Shown here in pieces: positions 1 through 8,557 of a DNA stretch of 64,000 nt. Within the stretch, counting starts at the first letter, position 1. Every line of letters starts with the position of its first letter. The stretch is from Bacteroidaceae bacterium (GTDB taxonomy: Bacteria > Bacteroidota > Bacteroidia > Bacteroidales > Bacteroidaceae). The position numbers were made by a program, and so were the translations under genes. Under the pieces are notes generated by a model that worked only from the letters and a program-made list of their open reading frames with translations, made no database searches and was not told where the DNA came from. Where the stretch lies: contig JAGCDE010000014.1 in the NCBI GenBank assembly GCA_017651315.1, positions 1 to 64,000 of the forward strand, written 5' to 3'.

Positions 1-1636
1 ATACATACAACCTGACGGGGGAATTTGTGACCCTGATACGCAGATCCTTATTGACTTTGTCGTCCTTGACCACGTAATTGCCGGCGGAAGATTTGACTTC
101 TTTTTTGATGAGTTCGCCTTGAGCACCTTGAGCACCATATACTTTGGGTTGTGCTTCAGAGATTTTCATCGCATACATGCCACGGGCAAACTGCTGCTGA
201 CTGTCGCTGCATTGGTCATAATCCTTTCCGAATCTGCTCACACACAGTTCATCGCGCAGTTCATTATATGCTTTTTGCAGCTCATACCTTACATCACTCC
301 AAACGCCAGCCGATGAACTGCGGTCATATTGTAATGAGAATACATGTTTTACAGTAGTCTTAACAATTCCATAACCTTCGATGTCATAATCTTCTATTAC
401 AGGGAGACGGGTGTCATTATCCGGATTCTGAATGAATTGCTTGGCAAGGTCCTTGAGTTCATCAATTGTTATAACCCTTTTAATCAGTCCGTTATTTACA
501 TATATCTCATTATTCTTGTTGATCTGTATTGTCATGACATTCCTTTGGCGAATAATCATTTCATCGGGTTTTCTATCCTCGTCACTTATCACTTCATCAT
601 CTCCTATAACCCTTATGTACTCGCCAACTGTTACAGCATCGTAAAAATCAGCAGGTATAGGTAACCTGAAAGTCATTTCAGCATTACTTTGCGTGAAACG
701 TAGTTTATCATCCAGATTTACGGCCTTCTCTGTACGCGCAAACAGGACAGATGTCATTCCCAGCATGGGAATCAGGAGCAAGAGCCACATGAGGCGTCTC
801 CTCCGGGTTTTGTTCTTGTTCATCATAATAATTCGCTTTTTAATGTTAAGGTTAAAGGAGCTGGCAAGCGCATAGGCCTCTGCGCCGACAGTTCTTAGGA
901 TAAGTAGTCTCTGATAGTCCTGCTCTTGGATGCCGTAACGGTTGATCACTTCGTCATCGGCCTCATATTCGTGGACTATCTTTATCTCCTGGAGTACCAG
1001 CCAGCACACGGGGTTTACTATGGTGCAGGCCAGCAATACAACAAGGTCTATCGAGTGTAAGAGTTTTACGTGCGAGTATTCGTGACGCAGGCTGGCGCGA
1101 CGGGCAAATCCGTTCTCGGAGTCCGATATCACTATGTAGTTCATCCAGCTGAACGGGCCGTACTGCTCGCTGTGCGTGACCAGCCAGACGGTGCGGCTCA
1201 GACGGCGGCGGGGCTTGCCGTGCAGGAACCTGCGTGCCTTGATTATTCCTCGGCTCCACCCTATTATAAGGGTTAGCACATAGATTGCATACGTGCCGAT
1301 GAGCATGACCGCCCAGAGGCTGGTCTTGCGTTCGGGCTGCGGGATATCAGTAGTTTCATCGGCCTGTATGGTAACTGGCTCAGCGGCAAACGTGAATGCC
1401 CCTGACAGCTCCCGGGCAAACCCGGTCTCCTCTATCGAGAGGCCGGCTGCCACAGGGGTGCTGTCAGTGATAGTCACGTGAACAAGGGGAAGAAGGGCCG
1501 AGAGCAATGTGGCTCCCAGCAGGTAAAACCGGTTGAAGCGGTGCAGAGTGGTTCCGCTGAACGCCGCCTTGTAGATGGCAAGCAGAACCAGCAGGGCAAA
1601 CGCCCACTCTATTATGTAAAGTACTATACTACCCAT
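1..1636 (-). CDS. BlaR1-like M56 family membrane metallopeptidase (3' end outside window)
   Basis: The frame opens with ATG at 1636 and stays open to the window edge (545 codons). Hydrophobic segments lie near residues 4-22, 37-54, 106-126 and 195-215. The zinc-protease motif HEYSH is at 185-189, with a downstream HEYEAD element near 222-227 that can supply the third zinc ligand. A further membrane segment (about 263-282) follows an RRRR stretch, and the rest is a long polar region. This is the M56/BlaR1 architecture: a membrane sensor that cleaves its cognate BlaI-type repressor. It starts 35 bp after the blaI-like gene on the same strand, so the two are probably co-transcribed. No beta-lactamase gene is nearby and the inducing signal is unknown. 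The C-terminal domain cannot be assessed. Confidence 0.88.
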   Translation of the reverse strand, partial: MGSIVLYIIEWAFALLVLLAIYKAAFSGTTLHRFNRFYLLGATLLSALLPLVHVTITDSTPVAAGLSIEETGFARELSGAFTFAAEPVTIQADETTDIPQPERKTSLWAVMLIGTYAIYVLTLIIGWSRGIIKARRFLHGKPRRRLSRTVWLVTHSEQYGPFSWMNYIVISDSENGFARRASLRHEYSHVKLLHSIDLVVLLACTIVNPVCWLVLQEIKIVHEYEADDEVINRYGIQEQDYQRLLILRTVGAEAYALASSFNLNIKKRIIMMNKNKTRRRRLMWLLLLIPMLGMTSVLFARTEKAVNLDDKLRFTQSNAEMTFRLPIPADFYDAVTVGEYIRVIGDDEVISDEDRKPDEMIIRQRNVMTIQINKNNEIYVNNGLIKRVITIDELKDLAKQFIQNPDNDTRLPVIEDYDIEGYGIVKTTVKHVFSLQYDRSSSAGVWSDVRYELQKAYNELRDELCVSRFGKDYDQCSDSQQQFARGMYAMKISEAQPKVYGAQGAQGELIKKEVKSSAGNYVVKDDKVNKDLRIRVTNSPVRLYV

Positions 1637-1671
1637 AGTAGAATCTATTTTAGTTTGTTCCCAAAAATATC

Positions 1672-2031
1672 CTATTTCTTTTCTACCATTTTGATAAGCT
1701 CCTTGAGCTCTTCTACGCTCACCTCCTGCTGTTCAACCAGACAGGAGATAAACTCCATGTAGGATCCACCGAAGAAACGGTTCACGCTCTCCTTGTTGAC
1801 CATCTCGGCGTATTTCTCGCGGCTCACTGCCGGCTCATACAGGAAAAAACGTGCACCCAGTTCACGGTGTGTAATCATACCGCTCTGTTCCAGACGACGA
1901 ACGAACGTAGCCACAGTATTGAAGTGCGGCTTGGGCTCCGGCAAACGCTCCAGAATATCCCTCATGGACATTGCTCCACCGTCCCAGAGCACGTTCATGA
2001 TTGCAATTTCCTTATCGGTAAGTTTTTTCAT
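1672..2031 (-). CDS. BlaI/MecI/CopY family transcriptional repressor
   Basis: The protein is 119 aa from the ATG at 2031. An in-frame start 23 codons upstream would add a tail that the family lacks. The first 75 residues form the winged helix of the family (LTDKEIAIMNVLWDGGAMSM, then a recognition region with NTVATFVRRLEQSGMI). The C-terminal part is a dimerisation helix bundle. BlaI proteins bind as dimers to TACA/TGTA palindromes and are inactivated by the co-encoded M56 protease. Here that protease gene is directly downstream. A matching imperfect palindrome lies at 2079-2089 in its own promoter region, which suggests autoregulation. Confidence 0.92.
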   Translation of the reverse strand: MKKLTDKEIAIMNVLWDGGAMSMRDILERLPEPKPHFNTVATFVRRLEQSGMITHRELGARFFLYEPAVSREKYAEMVNKESVNRFFGGSYMEFISCLVEQQEVSVEELKELIKMVEKK

Positions 2032-2069
2032 ATAGCTGGTTTTGTAAAGTTTTAAACTAATCTCTGCTG

Positions 2070-2089
2070 CAAATAAACTACACTTTGTA
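2070..2089 (-). promoter_or_regulatory. Candidate promoter and BlaI operator of the blaI-blaR1 pair
   Basis: Read on the minus strand, TTTATTTG (7 of 8 matches to the Bacteroidetes -7 box TAnnTTTG) occupies 2077-2070. Just upstream, 2079-2089 is TACACTTTGTA on the plus strand, a TACA-n3-TGTA palindrome like BlaI/MecI sites. A repressor bound there would cover the promoter spacer. The spacing of 3 differs from the usual 2, so this is an inference. Confidence 0.4.
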
Positions 2090-2250
2090 ATAACATCCAA
2101 ACATTTTTACGTTTTTTTACTATTTTGTTGTAGTTATAAGCATTTCGAACATTATCAGGAATAAAAGGTTGACGATGAAACCTATTTCTTTTTTCCTCTA
2201 TAAAAAGTTATGATTTATGTCTGGCGGGTGTAAAATCGGCAGATTTTATC

Positions 2251-2258
2251 TAAGTTTG
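2251..2258 (+). promoter_or_regulatory. TAnnTTTG -7 box for pfkA
   Basis: TAAGTTTG matches the Bacteroidetes -7 consensus exactly and lies 62 bp before the pfkA start. No clear -33 TTTG is seen at the expected distance. Confidence 0.5.
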
Positions 2259-2320
2259 CAGTTAGAGAAGAAAAGAGACGGTAAGGATTTTATGGAAATA
2301 AATTTAAACTGATTCTAATT

Positions 2321-3295
2321 ATGGCTAAGATAAACAGTATCGGTGTATTGACATCGGGCGGCGATGCCCCTGGAATGAATGCCGCTATCCGTGCGGTAAC
2401 ACGTTCGGCTATATTTGCAGGCTGGAAGGTATTTGGTATCTATCGCGGCTGGGAGGGCCTGATAGACGGCGAGGTCAAGGAGTTCACCACCGAGAGCGTA
2501 TCGGGCATAATATTTGAGGGCGGCACAATCCTGCGCACTGCCCGCAGCAAGAGGTTCCTGACAGTCGAGGGACGCGCCCAGGCGTACGAGACCATAAAGA
2601 AGTTCGGGATAGACGCCCTTATAGTAATAGGTGGTAACGGATCGCTCTCCGGCGCACAGGAGTTATCGGCCGAATATGACATTCCGGTCATCGGCCTGCC
2701 CGGCACCATTGATAATGACCTGTACGGGACCGATAACACCATCGGTTATGACACGGCGCTGAACACCATTGTGGAGTGCGTGGACAAGATTCACGATACC
2801 GCAAACTCGCATAACCGAATATTCTTTATAGAGGTGATGGGACGCGATGCCGGTTTCCTGGCCATGAACAGCGCCATAGCTGCCGGAGCCGAGGCCGCCA
2901 TCATCCCCGAGAGATTTACCGATATTGACCAGCTGGCCGCCTACATCGAGCGCGGAATCCGCAAGTCCAAACGCAGTTCGATCGTAATTGTATCCGAGGC
3001 CGACGGAGGCGCCATGCACTACGCCGAGCGTATGCACAACGAGTATCCGCAGTTTGACGTGCGCGTATCGATACTGGGTTACGTGCAGCGCGGCGGACGT
3101 CCCAGCGCCCTGGACCGCATACTGGCAAGCCGCATGGGTGTAGCCGCCATCGAGGCACTAAAGGAGGGGCAGCGCAACATCATGATAGGCGTAGTCAACG
3201 ACAAGATGGTCAACATCCCCATCGCCCAGGCCGTCAAGAAGGACAAGCCCATCGGCGAGGAACTTATCAACGTCCTGTCAGTCCTCTCAATCTGA
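2321..3295 (+). CDS. pfkA: 6-phosphofructokinase (ATP-type family)
   Basis: The 324-aa protein has the length and motif order of bacterial PfkA. It has the N-terminal [13 protein letters not shown] nucleotide-binding loop (residues 13-25), the catalytic PGTIDND segment (127-133, catalytic Asp 131), the substrate-binding MGRDAG near residue 173, and QRGG followed by a conserved Arg-rich segment in the C-terminal half. It phosphorylates fructose 6-phosphate in the cytoplasm, in glycolysis. One point is odd. The usual GGDGS motif, whose Asp helps hold Mg-ATP, reads GGNGS here (Asn106, codon AAC). The Gly that marks ATP rather than pyrophosphate use is kept. The gene has its own TAnnTTTG promoter, and a palindromic repeat follows the stop by 5 bp. 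Confidence 0.95.
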   Translation: MAKINSIGVLTSGGDAPGMNAAIRAVTRSAIFAGWKVFGIYRGWEGLIDGEVKEFTTESVSGIIFEGGTILRTARSKRFLTVEGRAQAYETIKKFGIDALIVIGGNGSLSGAQELSAEYDIPVIGLPGTIDNDLYGTDNTIGYDTALNTIVECVDKIHDTANSHNRIFFIEVMGRDAGFLAMNSAIAAGAEAAIIPERFTDIDQLAAYIERGIRKSKRSSIVIVSEADGGAMHYAERMHNEYPQFDVRVSILGYVQRGGRPSALDRILASRMGVAAIEALKEGQRNIMIGVVNDKMVNIPIAQAVKKDKPIGEELINVLSVLSI

Positions 3296-3300
3296 AAAAA

Positions 3301-3331
3301 AGTACAAAAATGGCCTGACCCCAATTGTACT
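3301..3331. repeat. REP-like palindrome, copy A (after pfkA)
   Basis: The arms AGTACAA and TTGTACT flank a centre containing GGCCTGACCCCAAT. The same centre occurs in the palindrome at 9245-9285. A second small inverted repeat (CCAAAA...TTTTGG, 3349-3369) follows. The element starts 5 bp after the pfkA stop and may also act as a terminator. Confidence 0.6.
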
Positions 3332-3448
3332 GTTTTCGGCTGAACTGTCCAAAAATTAGACACTTTTGGGCAAAAAAACACGTTTTTGCATTTTTTTCTT
3401 GGAGCGTGGTACGCGGTAATGCTAATTTTATGGAAAACATATAGCCCT

Positions 3449-5998
3449 ATGTTCAGACATTACATAACCATTGCCCTGCGTAACATCAGGAAATACGCAT
3501 TGCAGAACGCCGTTTGCTGCATCGGTATGGCAGCCGGACTTGTTTGCCTCAGTTTTTCCGCGCTGTGGATTCATTTTGAGGGGTCATTTGACACCTTTCA
3601 CAAAGATTCGGACCGGATTTTCACTTTGCTTGAACACTCTCCCTACTCAAGTAACACTTCCATAGAAAAATTCAGTCCGGAATTATTATCCCCGTTACTT
3701 GAATTCAGTCAGGTTGAATCATACACCAAATGGAATTACAGGAATCATGGTGAGGTAAAGGAACTGATTGCCGATACCACATTTTTCAGTTTCTTTGATT
3801 TCAGTCTCCTCCAAGGAAACCGGTTGTTCCGGCAAGACACCAACTACGTAGCCCTGTCCCAAGACTATTCAAAAAAGCTGTTTCCCGATGGTAACGCAAT
3901 AGGAAAAAAGTGCTATGGGAAAACCGTATGTGCGGTCATCGCACCTTTCCAAGGACCATCATGTCTGAGTTTTGACATATTGTGCATGCATATCTTTCCT
4001 GAAATCACATCAGGGGTAATCGCCGTAATGCCGGACCAGGATGAAAACGCTCCGTTAGCAATTACAATGGCCCCGGTTGTCTATTCCCATGAGGACAGAT
4101 ACCCCAATGGATTCTTCAAGATTCACAAAGGCACTGATACTAAATGGCTTTCGGACTCATTAAGCAAGGTAATAGATGGGAGCCGATATTATCTTGACGC
4201 TCCCAAATATGAATTGCTGCCAATAAGTGATGTTCACAAGCAGGAAGCGGCCGGCCAGATGTACATAGGCTACAAGCATGCCAGACTGTTTGCCTGGGCC
4301 AGCCTTCTGCTCACTCTTTGCAGTCTGGTGAATTTCCTGCTGTTCAGCCTTAACAGGACAAGAAACAGGGAACATGAGATGGCGCTCAGGATAGTTCATG
4401 GTGCAAACGGCAGTTCGATACTAAAGATGATGGCAACAGAGTCCGGTATCATACTGGGTACAGCATCACTTCTGGGATATCTTGCAATAATCCTGCTTAA
4501 GGACAGGTTCCGTGATATGGCCGATGCCGACATGACCGGAAGCTATGTGCTTTGGGGCGGTTTATCGGTCATAATCATTGCATTTGCCGTTTCCGTATTT
4601 ATAAGCATTATATCGGTGGGTATAGTCAGGAACAGGACAATTCAGAGTTCCATCATCCATAAAACCGGCAAGAGGTTCCGTAACATAAGCATAGGAATCC
4701 AGCTGTTTGTCAGTATTCTGTTCCTGTTTGTCATTATCTGCATGCTCCATCAGTTCAGGTTCCTTAGAAACAACAACTGGGGAATCAGGATAAACGATAT
4801 GGCGGTTCTTACCATCACCAATCCCGATCATAATGATATGTATGGTCTTCAAGGGCGCATGAGTTATTCACCCATAGATGAACCCATGCCTGATATCGAG
4901 AGCCCATCGGCCTTTATTAACCGCATAGACGGACAGTTCGGTATCACATCCCAACTGAACAGTCTGCCGTTTGTAGAGGGCGTTTACACCAATATAGGTG
5001 GATTTGGTGATATCTATGGGTCAGTCGATATGATCTGGAAACACCGTGGGACCTGGATTAACGGCGATGACAACATCAGGACCAACATATCGGGCATTAT
5101 TGACACCTCCCTGCTTAAACTGCTCTCCTTGAATGTGATTGACGGAGCAATACCGACCGACAGGCCTCTCAGGGACGATGAGATTGTAATTACCAGGAAT
5201 CTCCAGCGCGAACTGGGTCTTTGGGATATATCCCAAGGGCCCACCCTGACTATCAGAAGAGGGTATCGGACACCATCAAGATTTGAGTGGGTGGACGGAC
5301 AACCTACAATCACAGGAGGAGAATATGCCGAAGTGACAAACATATTCCAGGTAGTAGCCGTAGTCAGTGACCTGTATCTGACTGATTTCAACAAGGAACC
5401 GGAGAGTTATATCCTATGTGCTCCCGATAACCGCAAGCTTTTGGGGCAGATGGGAGGCCAATGGTCCGAAACCCATGTCAGCATCACATACCAACCGGGA
5501 AACAGGAAAGAGCTCAGCAATAGAATCAATGAAATAATGGAGCCCACCGGACTTTCATACGAACTCAATTATTCCGAGGATTATTTCTATGAGAATCTCA
5601 CCAAAGACCGCCATCTCTCACTGATAATTGAGATCCTGGGGATACTCTGCATGCTCATATCGCTGGCCGGCATATACTCCACAGTAGCATTGACCTGCCA
5701 GGAGAAGAAACGCGAGATTGCACTGCGCAAGGTACATGGAGCAAAGGTAAGGGACATACTGTCCATATTTACCCGTGACTATGGTATAATCCTTGCCCTG
5801 GCATCGGCCCTGGCATTCATTATCGGATATATAGTAATAGACCGATGGCAGCAGCATTTCCTATGCAAGGCTGATATCAGTTGGTGGATATACGCTTGTG
5901 TGTTTGCCTTTACGGCAACGGTGATTATTGCCACCGTGCTGAACCGCGTGCTCACGACCGCCCGCCGGAATCCCGCAGATGTAATCAAGTGCGAATGA
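3449..5998 (+). CDS. ABC transporter permease, FtsX/MacB family
   Basis: The protein has 849 aa from the ATG at 3449 (MFRHYITIALRNIRKYALQN), which gives the typical family start. An in-frame ATG at 3386 would add 21 unlike residues. The layout is an N-terminal membrane helix after the NIRKY motif, a large exported domain, three helices near residues 280-410, a second unit starting with a helix near 425, another exported domain, and three C-terminal helices ending in the RRNPADVIKCE motif. The REIALRKVHGAK motif (about 758-769) is the FtsX coupling segment. Such permeases work with a separate ATPase to move lipids, lipoproteins or peptides or to transmit signals. No ATPase gene lies next to it, so it is an orphan here. 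The substrate is unknown. Confidence 0.88.
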   Translation: MFRHYITIALRNIRKYALQNAVCCIGMAAGLVCLSFSALWIHFEGSFDTFHKDSDRIFTLLEHSPYSSNTSIEKFSPELLSPLLEFSQVESYTKWNYRNHGEVKELIADTTFFSFFDFSLLQGNRLFRQDTNYVALSQDYSKKLFPDGNAIGKKCYGKTVCAVIAPFQGPSCLSFDILCMHIFPEITSGVIAVMPDQDENAPLAITMAPVVYSHEDRYPNGFFKIHKGTDTKWLSDSLSKVIDGSRYYLDAPKYELLPISDVHKQEAAGQMYIGYKHARLFAWASLLLTLCSLVNFLLFSLNRTRNREHEMALRIVHGANGSSILKMMATESGIILGTASLLGYLAIILLKDRFRDMADADMTGSYVLWGGLSVIIIAFAVSVFISIISVGIVRNRTIQSSIIHKTGKRFRNISIGIQLFVSILFLFVIICMLHQFRFLRNNNWGIRINDMAVLTITNPDHNDMYGLQGRMSYSPIDEPMPDIESPSAFINRIDGQFGITSQLNSLPFVEGVYTNIGGFGDIYGSVDMIWKHRGTWINGDDNIRTNISGIIDTSLLKLLSLNVIDGAIPTDRPLRDDEIVITRNLQRELGLWDISQGPTLTIRRGYRTPSRFEWVDGQPTITGGEYAEVTNIFQVVAVVSDLYLTDFNKEPESYILCAPDNRKLLGQMGGQWSETHVSITYQPGNRKELSNRINEIMEPTGLSYELNYSEDYFYENLTKDRHLSLIIEILGILCMLISLAGIYSTVALTCQEKKREIALRKVHGAKVRDILSIFTRDYGIILALASALAFIIGYIVIDRWQQHFLCKADISWWIYACVFAFTATVIIATVLNRVLTTARRNPADVIKCE

Positions 5999-6043
5999 TA
6001 CAAAAGGGGACTGTCACCTTTTGTACCTGTCCCCTTTTGTACC
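5999..6043. repeat. REP-like palindrome, copy B (directly after the permease stop)
   Basis: TACAAAAGG (5999-6007) and CCTTTTGTA (6017-6025) form a 9-bp-arm palindrome. The unit TGTCnCCTTTTGTACC then occurs twice in tandem (6012-6027 and 6028-6043, 15 of 16 identical). The element begins on the base after the permease stop codon. Inverted and tandem arms of this kind resemble REP/BIME elements. Confidence 0.6.
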
Positions 6044-6078
6044 AAATGTCCGCTTTAACATACTTTATGTCTTGTTTT

Positions 6079-6110
6079 ATTGTCGCAATGTAATCTATTG
6101 TTTACATTTG
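6079..6110 (+). promoter_or_regulatory. Promoter of the membrane protein/Xre pair
   Basis: TACATTTG at 6103-6110 is a perfect -7 box. A TTG at 6080-6082 sits 20 bp upstream, close to the Bacteroidetes -33 position. Confidence 0.55.
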
Positions 6111-6142
6111 CAACATCAATAACCTATTAAAGTATCGTAATT

Positions 6143-6640
6143 ATGAAAAAGTATCATTTGCTTGACCACAAGTGGCAGAAGATTGGGTTTGTCATGTTTG
6201 TTCTGGGAGTTGCCCTATTCCTTGTTTTTCTGCTGAATACAGTATTCACCTTCCGGCCCACTCAAATAGAAGGTATTGTAGAGAATTACAAAGTTGACCT
6301 CCTTAACAGAATAATGCAAGGCCCATTGGCTTTACTCACATTGATCTCGGCCATTGCTTTTGCCCTAATGGCACTTTCACAGGAGAAACAGGAGGATGAA
6401 AGGATTGTCGAGACACGTCACCAGGTCTTGCCCCGGATAGTAATCCTGTACATCATCGTTCTGTTAATCAGATTCATTGCCCTGTTTATTGTAGCAAGAC
6501 TTGCTACACCATTATCATACGCGATAGTGAACCAGATTACAGGTTTATTTACAGGTGTGACCGCATTCATAGGATACTATGTACTGTTTTTCAAGTTATC
6601 TTTGTGGAAACAAAACAGGGAGTTGAACGATGAAGAATAA
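6143..6640 (+). CDS. Four-helix membrane protein of unknown function, paired with a regulator
   Basis: The 165-aa protein has four hydrophobic segments, near residues 13-33, 55-76, 98-118 and 135-152, joined by short charged loops and with a charged C-terminus. I do not recognise a catalytic motif. The gene overlaps the following Xre regulator by 11 bp, so the pair is translationally linked. Pairs of a small multispan protein and a 65-70 aa Xre protein are common in Firmicutes and Bacteroidetes. The membrane protein is usually uncharacterised and may serve as the regulated target or as a sensor. A good TAnnTTTG promoter lies 33 bp upstream. Confidence 0.75.
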   Translation: MKKYHLLDHKWQKIGFVMFVLGVALFLVFLLNTVFTFRPTQIEGIVENYKVDLLNRIMQGPLALLTLISAIAFALMALSQEKQEDERIVETRHQVLPRIVILYIIVLLIRFIALFIVARLATPLSYAIVNQITGLFTGVTAFIGYYVLFFKLSLWKQNRELNDEE

Positions 6641-6830
6641 CCTTAGGGTGGAACGCGCCCGCGTGCGCATGACGCAGCAGGAACTGGCCGACAAGACCGG
6701 CGTTACCCGCCAGACTATCGTGGCCATAGAGCAGGGCAAGTTCAATCCCTCAACCGTGCTTGCACTCAAGATGACCCGCGTGTTCGGCGTCACCATCGAG
6801 GCCCTGTTTGAACTTGAGGAGACTGATTAA
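6630..6830 (+). CDS. Small Xre/Cro-type helix-turn-helix regulator
   Basis: This 66-aa protein is almost entirely one HTH_3 domain. It starts with LRVERARVRMTQQELADKTG, continues with the recognition helix TRQTIVAIEQGKFNPS, and ends in a TIEALFELEE segment. Proteins of this size (the YgzD/YozG-like group) are stand-alone DNA-binding repressors, often of their own operon. The start overlaps the upstream membrane protein gene by 11 bp. Its stop overlaps the stop of the convergent kinase gene (6827-6829 against 6828-6830). No operator can be assigned. Confidence 0.9.
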   Translation: MKNNLRVERARVRMTQQELADKTGVTRQTIVAIEQGKFNPSTVLALKMTRVFGVTIEALFELEETD

Positions 6831-7669
6831 ATTAGCATTGATTCCGACAGGCGTTGAGCCATATCGTCAGCCATTGGCTGATGAAATGTCAGGTAGTACA
6901 TGTAGGCCGATTTGATGGCGGCAAAAGGCAGGAGTTTGCGTATTATCGTTCCAATCTCCTTTGGAGCGATTCCATAATAGGCCGGACCAAAGATATTCCA
7001 GTGCTGCTGCATCTGCTCAGGTGTAAGATGGAACAGCTGGTCTGTGCGCGCCGGTTCTGCGATCTGACTGATACGCCAGCACAGGCTAATATCCCATTCG
7101 GGAGCTCCGTATGCTGCCTGGCCTATATCAATCCACAGGTTGCGGCGCCCGTCGGTAATTATATTACCTATCTGCATGTCACCATGCAGGCAATAGGGAG
7201 TATCAGGAATGGTATCCAGAATAGGCAGCACCTTGTCTCTTAGAAATACGGGCACAACACCATCCTTGTTATAGAAATCCTGCATCCTCTTTTTCATGGA
7301 GGGCAGTCTGGTGGTATCGGCCTTGACGGCATGGAGCTCACGGGCCACGCGGGCAAAGGTTAGGCTCACCTCTTCCATCCTGTCGGGCTCCTGCGATATG
7401 ATACGGGCAAACGAGCGCTTGCCTTCAATCAGCTCATACTCGGCACCTACCCTCTCGCCATCGGTTACCAGCCTGTAGGGACGGGGCGTGGGGACTCCCA
7501 GATCATACATCGCCTGCGCTGCACCAAACTCCTCCACGGCTACATCGGCCTCAAAACCGGGATTGTACAACTTGGCAAGGCGCTTTTCGGTCTTGTGGGT
7601 ATAAGCCACGCCCTGACCGCCCTCGCCGGTCTTTACATACTCTTCAAGATTTATCTTCTCGTAGTCCAT
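6827..7669 (-). CDS. APH/choline kinase-like phosphotransferase
   Basis: The protein has 280 aa from the ATG at 7669 (MDYEKINLEE). An upstream alternative at 7705 adds 12 residues. A glycine-rich loop (GEGGQGVAYTH, about 16-26) with the following lysines resembles the kinase N-lobe. The Brenner motif HGDMQIGN (162-169) gives catalytic Asp164 and Asn169. The metal-binding Asp is in WIDIG (Asp181), followed by PEWDIS. This is the aminoglycoside phosphotransferase fold, close to the Fibrobacter/Bacteroidetes group seen in proteins of about 230-290 aa. The substrate cannot be told: a small molecule or a protein is possible, and antibiotic resistance is not implied. It is the last gene of the glnA-PARG-phosphatase-kinase series, 45 bp after the phosphatase. 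Confidence 0.8.
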   Translation of the reverse strand: MDYEKINLEEYVKTGEGGQGVAYTHKTEKRLAKLYNPGFEADVAVEEFGAAQAMYDLGVPTPRPYRLVTDGERVGAEYELIEGKRSFARIISQEPDRMEEVSLTFARVARELHAVKADTTRLPSMKKRMQDFYNKDGVVPVFLRDKVLPILDTIPDTPYCLHGDMQIGNIITDGRRNLWIDIGQAAYGAPEWDISLCWRISQIAEPARTDQLFHLTPEQMQQHWNIFGPAYYGIAPKEIGTIIRKLLPFAAIKSAYMYYLTFHQPMADDMAQRLSESMLI

Positions 7670-7714
7670 AATTAATAAAAGTGACGCAAAGGGGTCGTTT
7701 AACAATGCGTCATT

Positions 7715-8551
7715 TTAAATCAAATATCTTTCACGGAGGGTGGCGATGTCGGTGTCAGAGAGGCCAAGCGGACCTTGGAGGTAGTTTTGCATTGAGCCGT
7801 ACTGAGCGTCTATCAGGTCCAGTGTCTTGACAAAATTGCCGGTATTGGCGCCGATGAACGCCTGGACCACACTCAGTTCATCCTCGCGGCCGCCCCAGAA
7901 GCGCACGCGGCGGGACAGACGCTTTACATCCTTTGCATAAACTGCATTGGTTGCGTCAAAATCGGCAATAATCGTCTCCCTGTCCACCCCGAGAGCCGCC
8001 AGAATGTAGGCCGATGCCAGACCGGTGCGGTCCTTGCCCTGGGTGCAGTGAAAGAACACGGCTCCTCTGTCGGGGTTTTCGACCAGTATCCGCAGGAATC
8101 TGGCAAACCGCTTCTGACAGGATTCCAGAGTGGCCATATTAGGATAGAGGTCACGGGCCACCTGCTGCGCCTTCTTGTTGAAGGCAGCTATCATTATCAG
8201 TTTCCTGACATTGAACTGCTTTTGTTTCTTTATCCCCAAGGCCTCCTCATCATCCATTGCATTGCCGTTACTGTTTATGGGAATGCGCACATACTCAGCG
8301 CCGTCTATTATCCGGTCCTCACGTCCCTGAAGTTCAAAATCCTGCCTGAAATCAATGACCCTGGTAACCGGAACCTGCTGCAGATACCGGAGGTCGGCAT
8401 CGGTGGCATCGGCCAAAGATGCGGCACGTATCAGTTTGCCGGAGCGCACCGTACGTCCATCGGCAGTAACATAACCGCCCAGGTCACGCGCATTGATTAT
8501 TCCCTTTACAGGCAGAAACTGCTGAGTTTGAACTTCTTTTTGAAACAACAT
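7715..8551 (-). CDS. Tyrosine-protein phosphatase-like protein (HCxxGKDRTG)
   Basis: The 278-aa protein carries the N-terminal signature NARDLGGY (20-27) and the active-site loop HCTQGKDRTG (168-177), with nucleophile Cys169 and phosphate-binding Arg175. This is the COG2365 group of cytoplasmic dual-specificity/lipid phosphatases related to tyrosine phosphatases. DFRQDFE (67-73) and the C-terminal LDLIDAQYGSMQNYL region also match that group. It lies 6 bp downstream of the PARG gene and upstream of a kinase-like gene, so it is probably in the same transcript. The physiological target is unknown. Phosphoprotein, phosphoinositide-like or nucleotide substrates are all possible. Confidence 0.88.
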   Translation of the reverse strand: MLFQKEVQTQQFLPVKGIINARDLGGYVTADGRTVRSGKLIRAASLADATDADLRYLQQVPVTRVIDFRQDFELQGREDRIIDGAEYVRIPINSNGNAMDDEEALGIKKQKQFNVRKLIMIAAFNKKAQQVARDLYPNMATLESCQKRFARFLRILVENPDRGAVFFHCTQGKDRTGLASAYILAALGVDRETIIADFDATNAVYAKDVKRLSRRVRFWGGREDELSVVQAFIGANTGNFVKTLDLIDAQYGSMQNYLQGPLGLSDTDIATLRERYLI

Positions 8552-8557
8552 AGTCCT

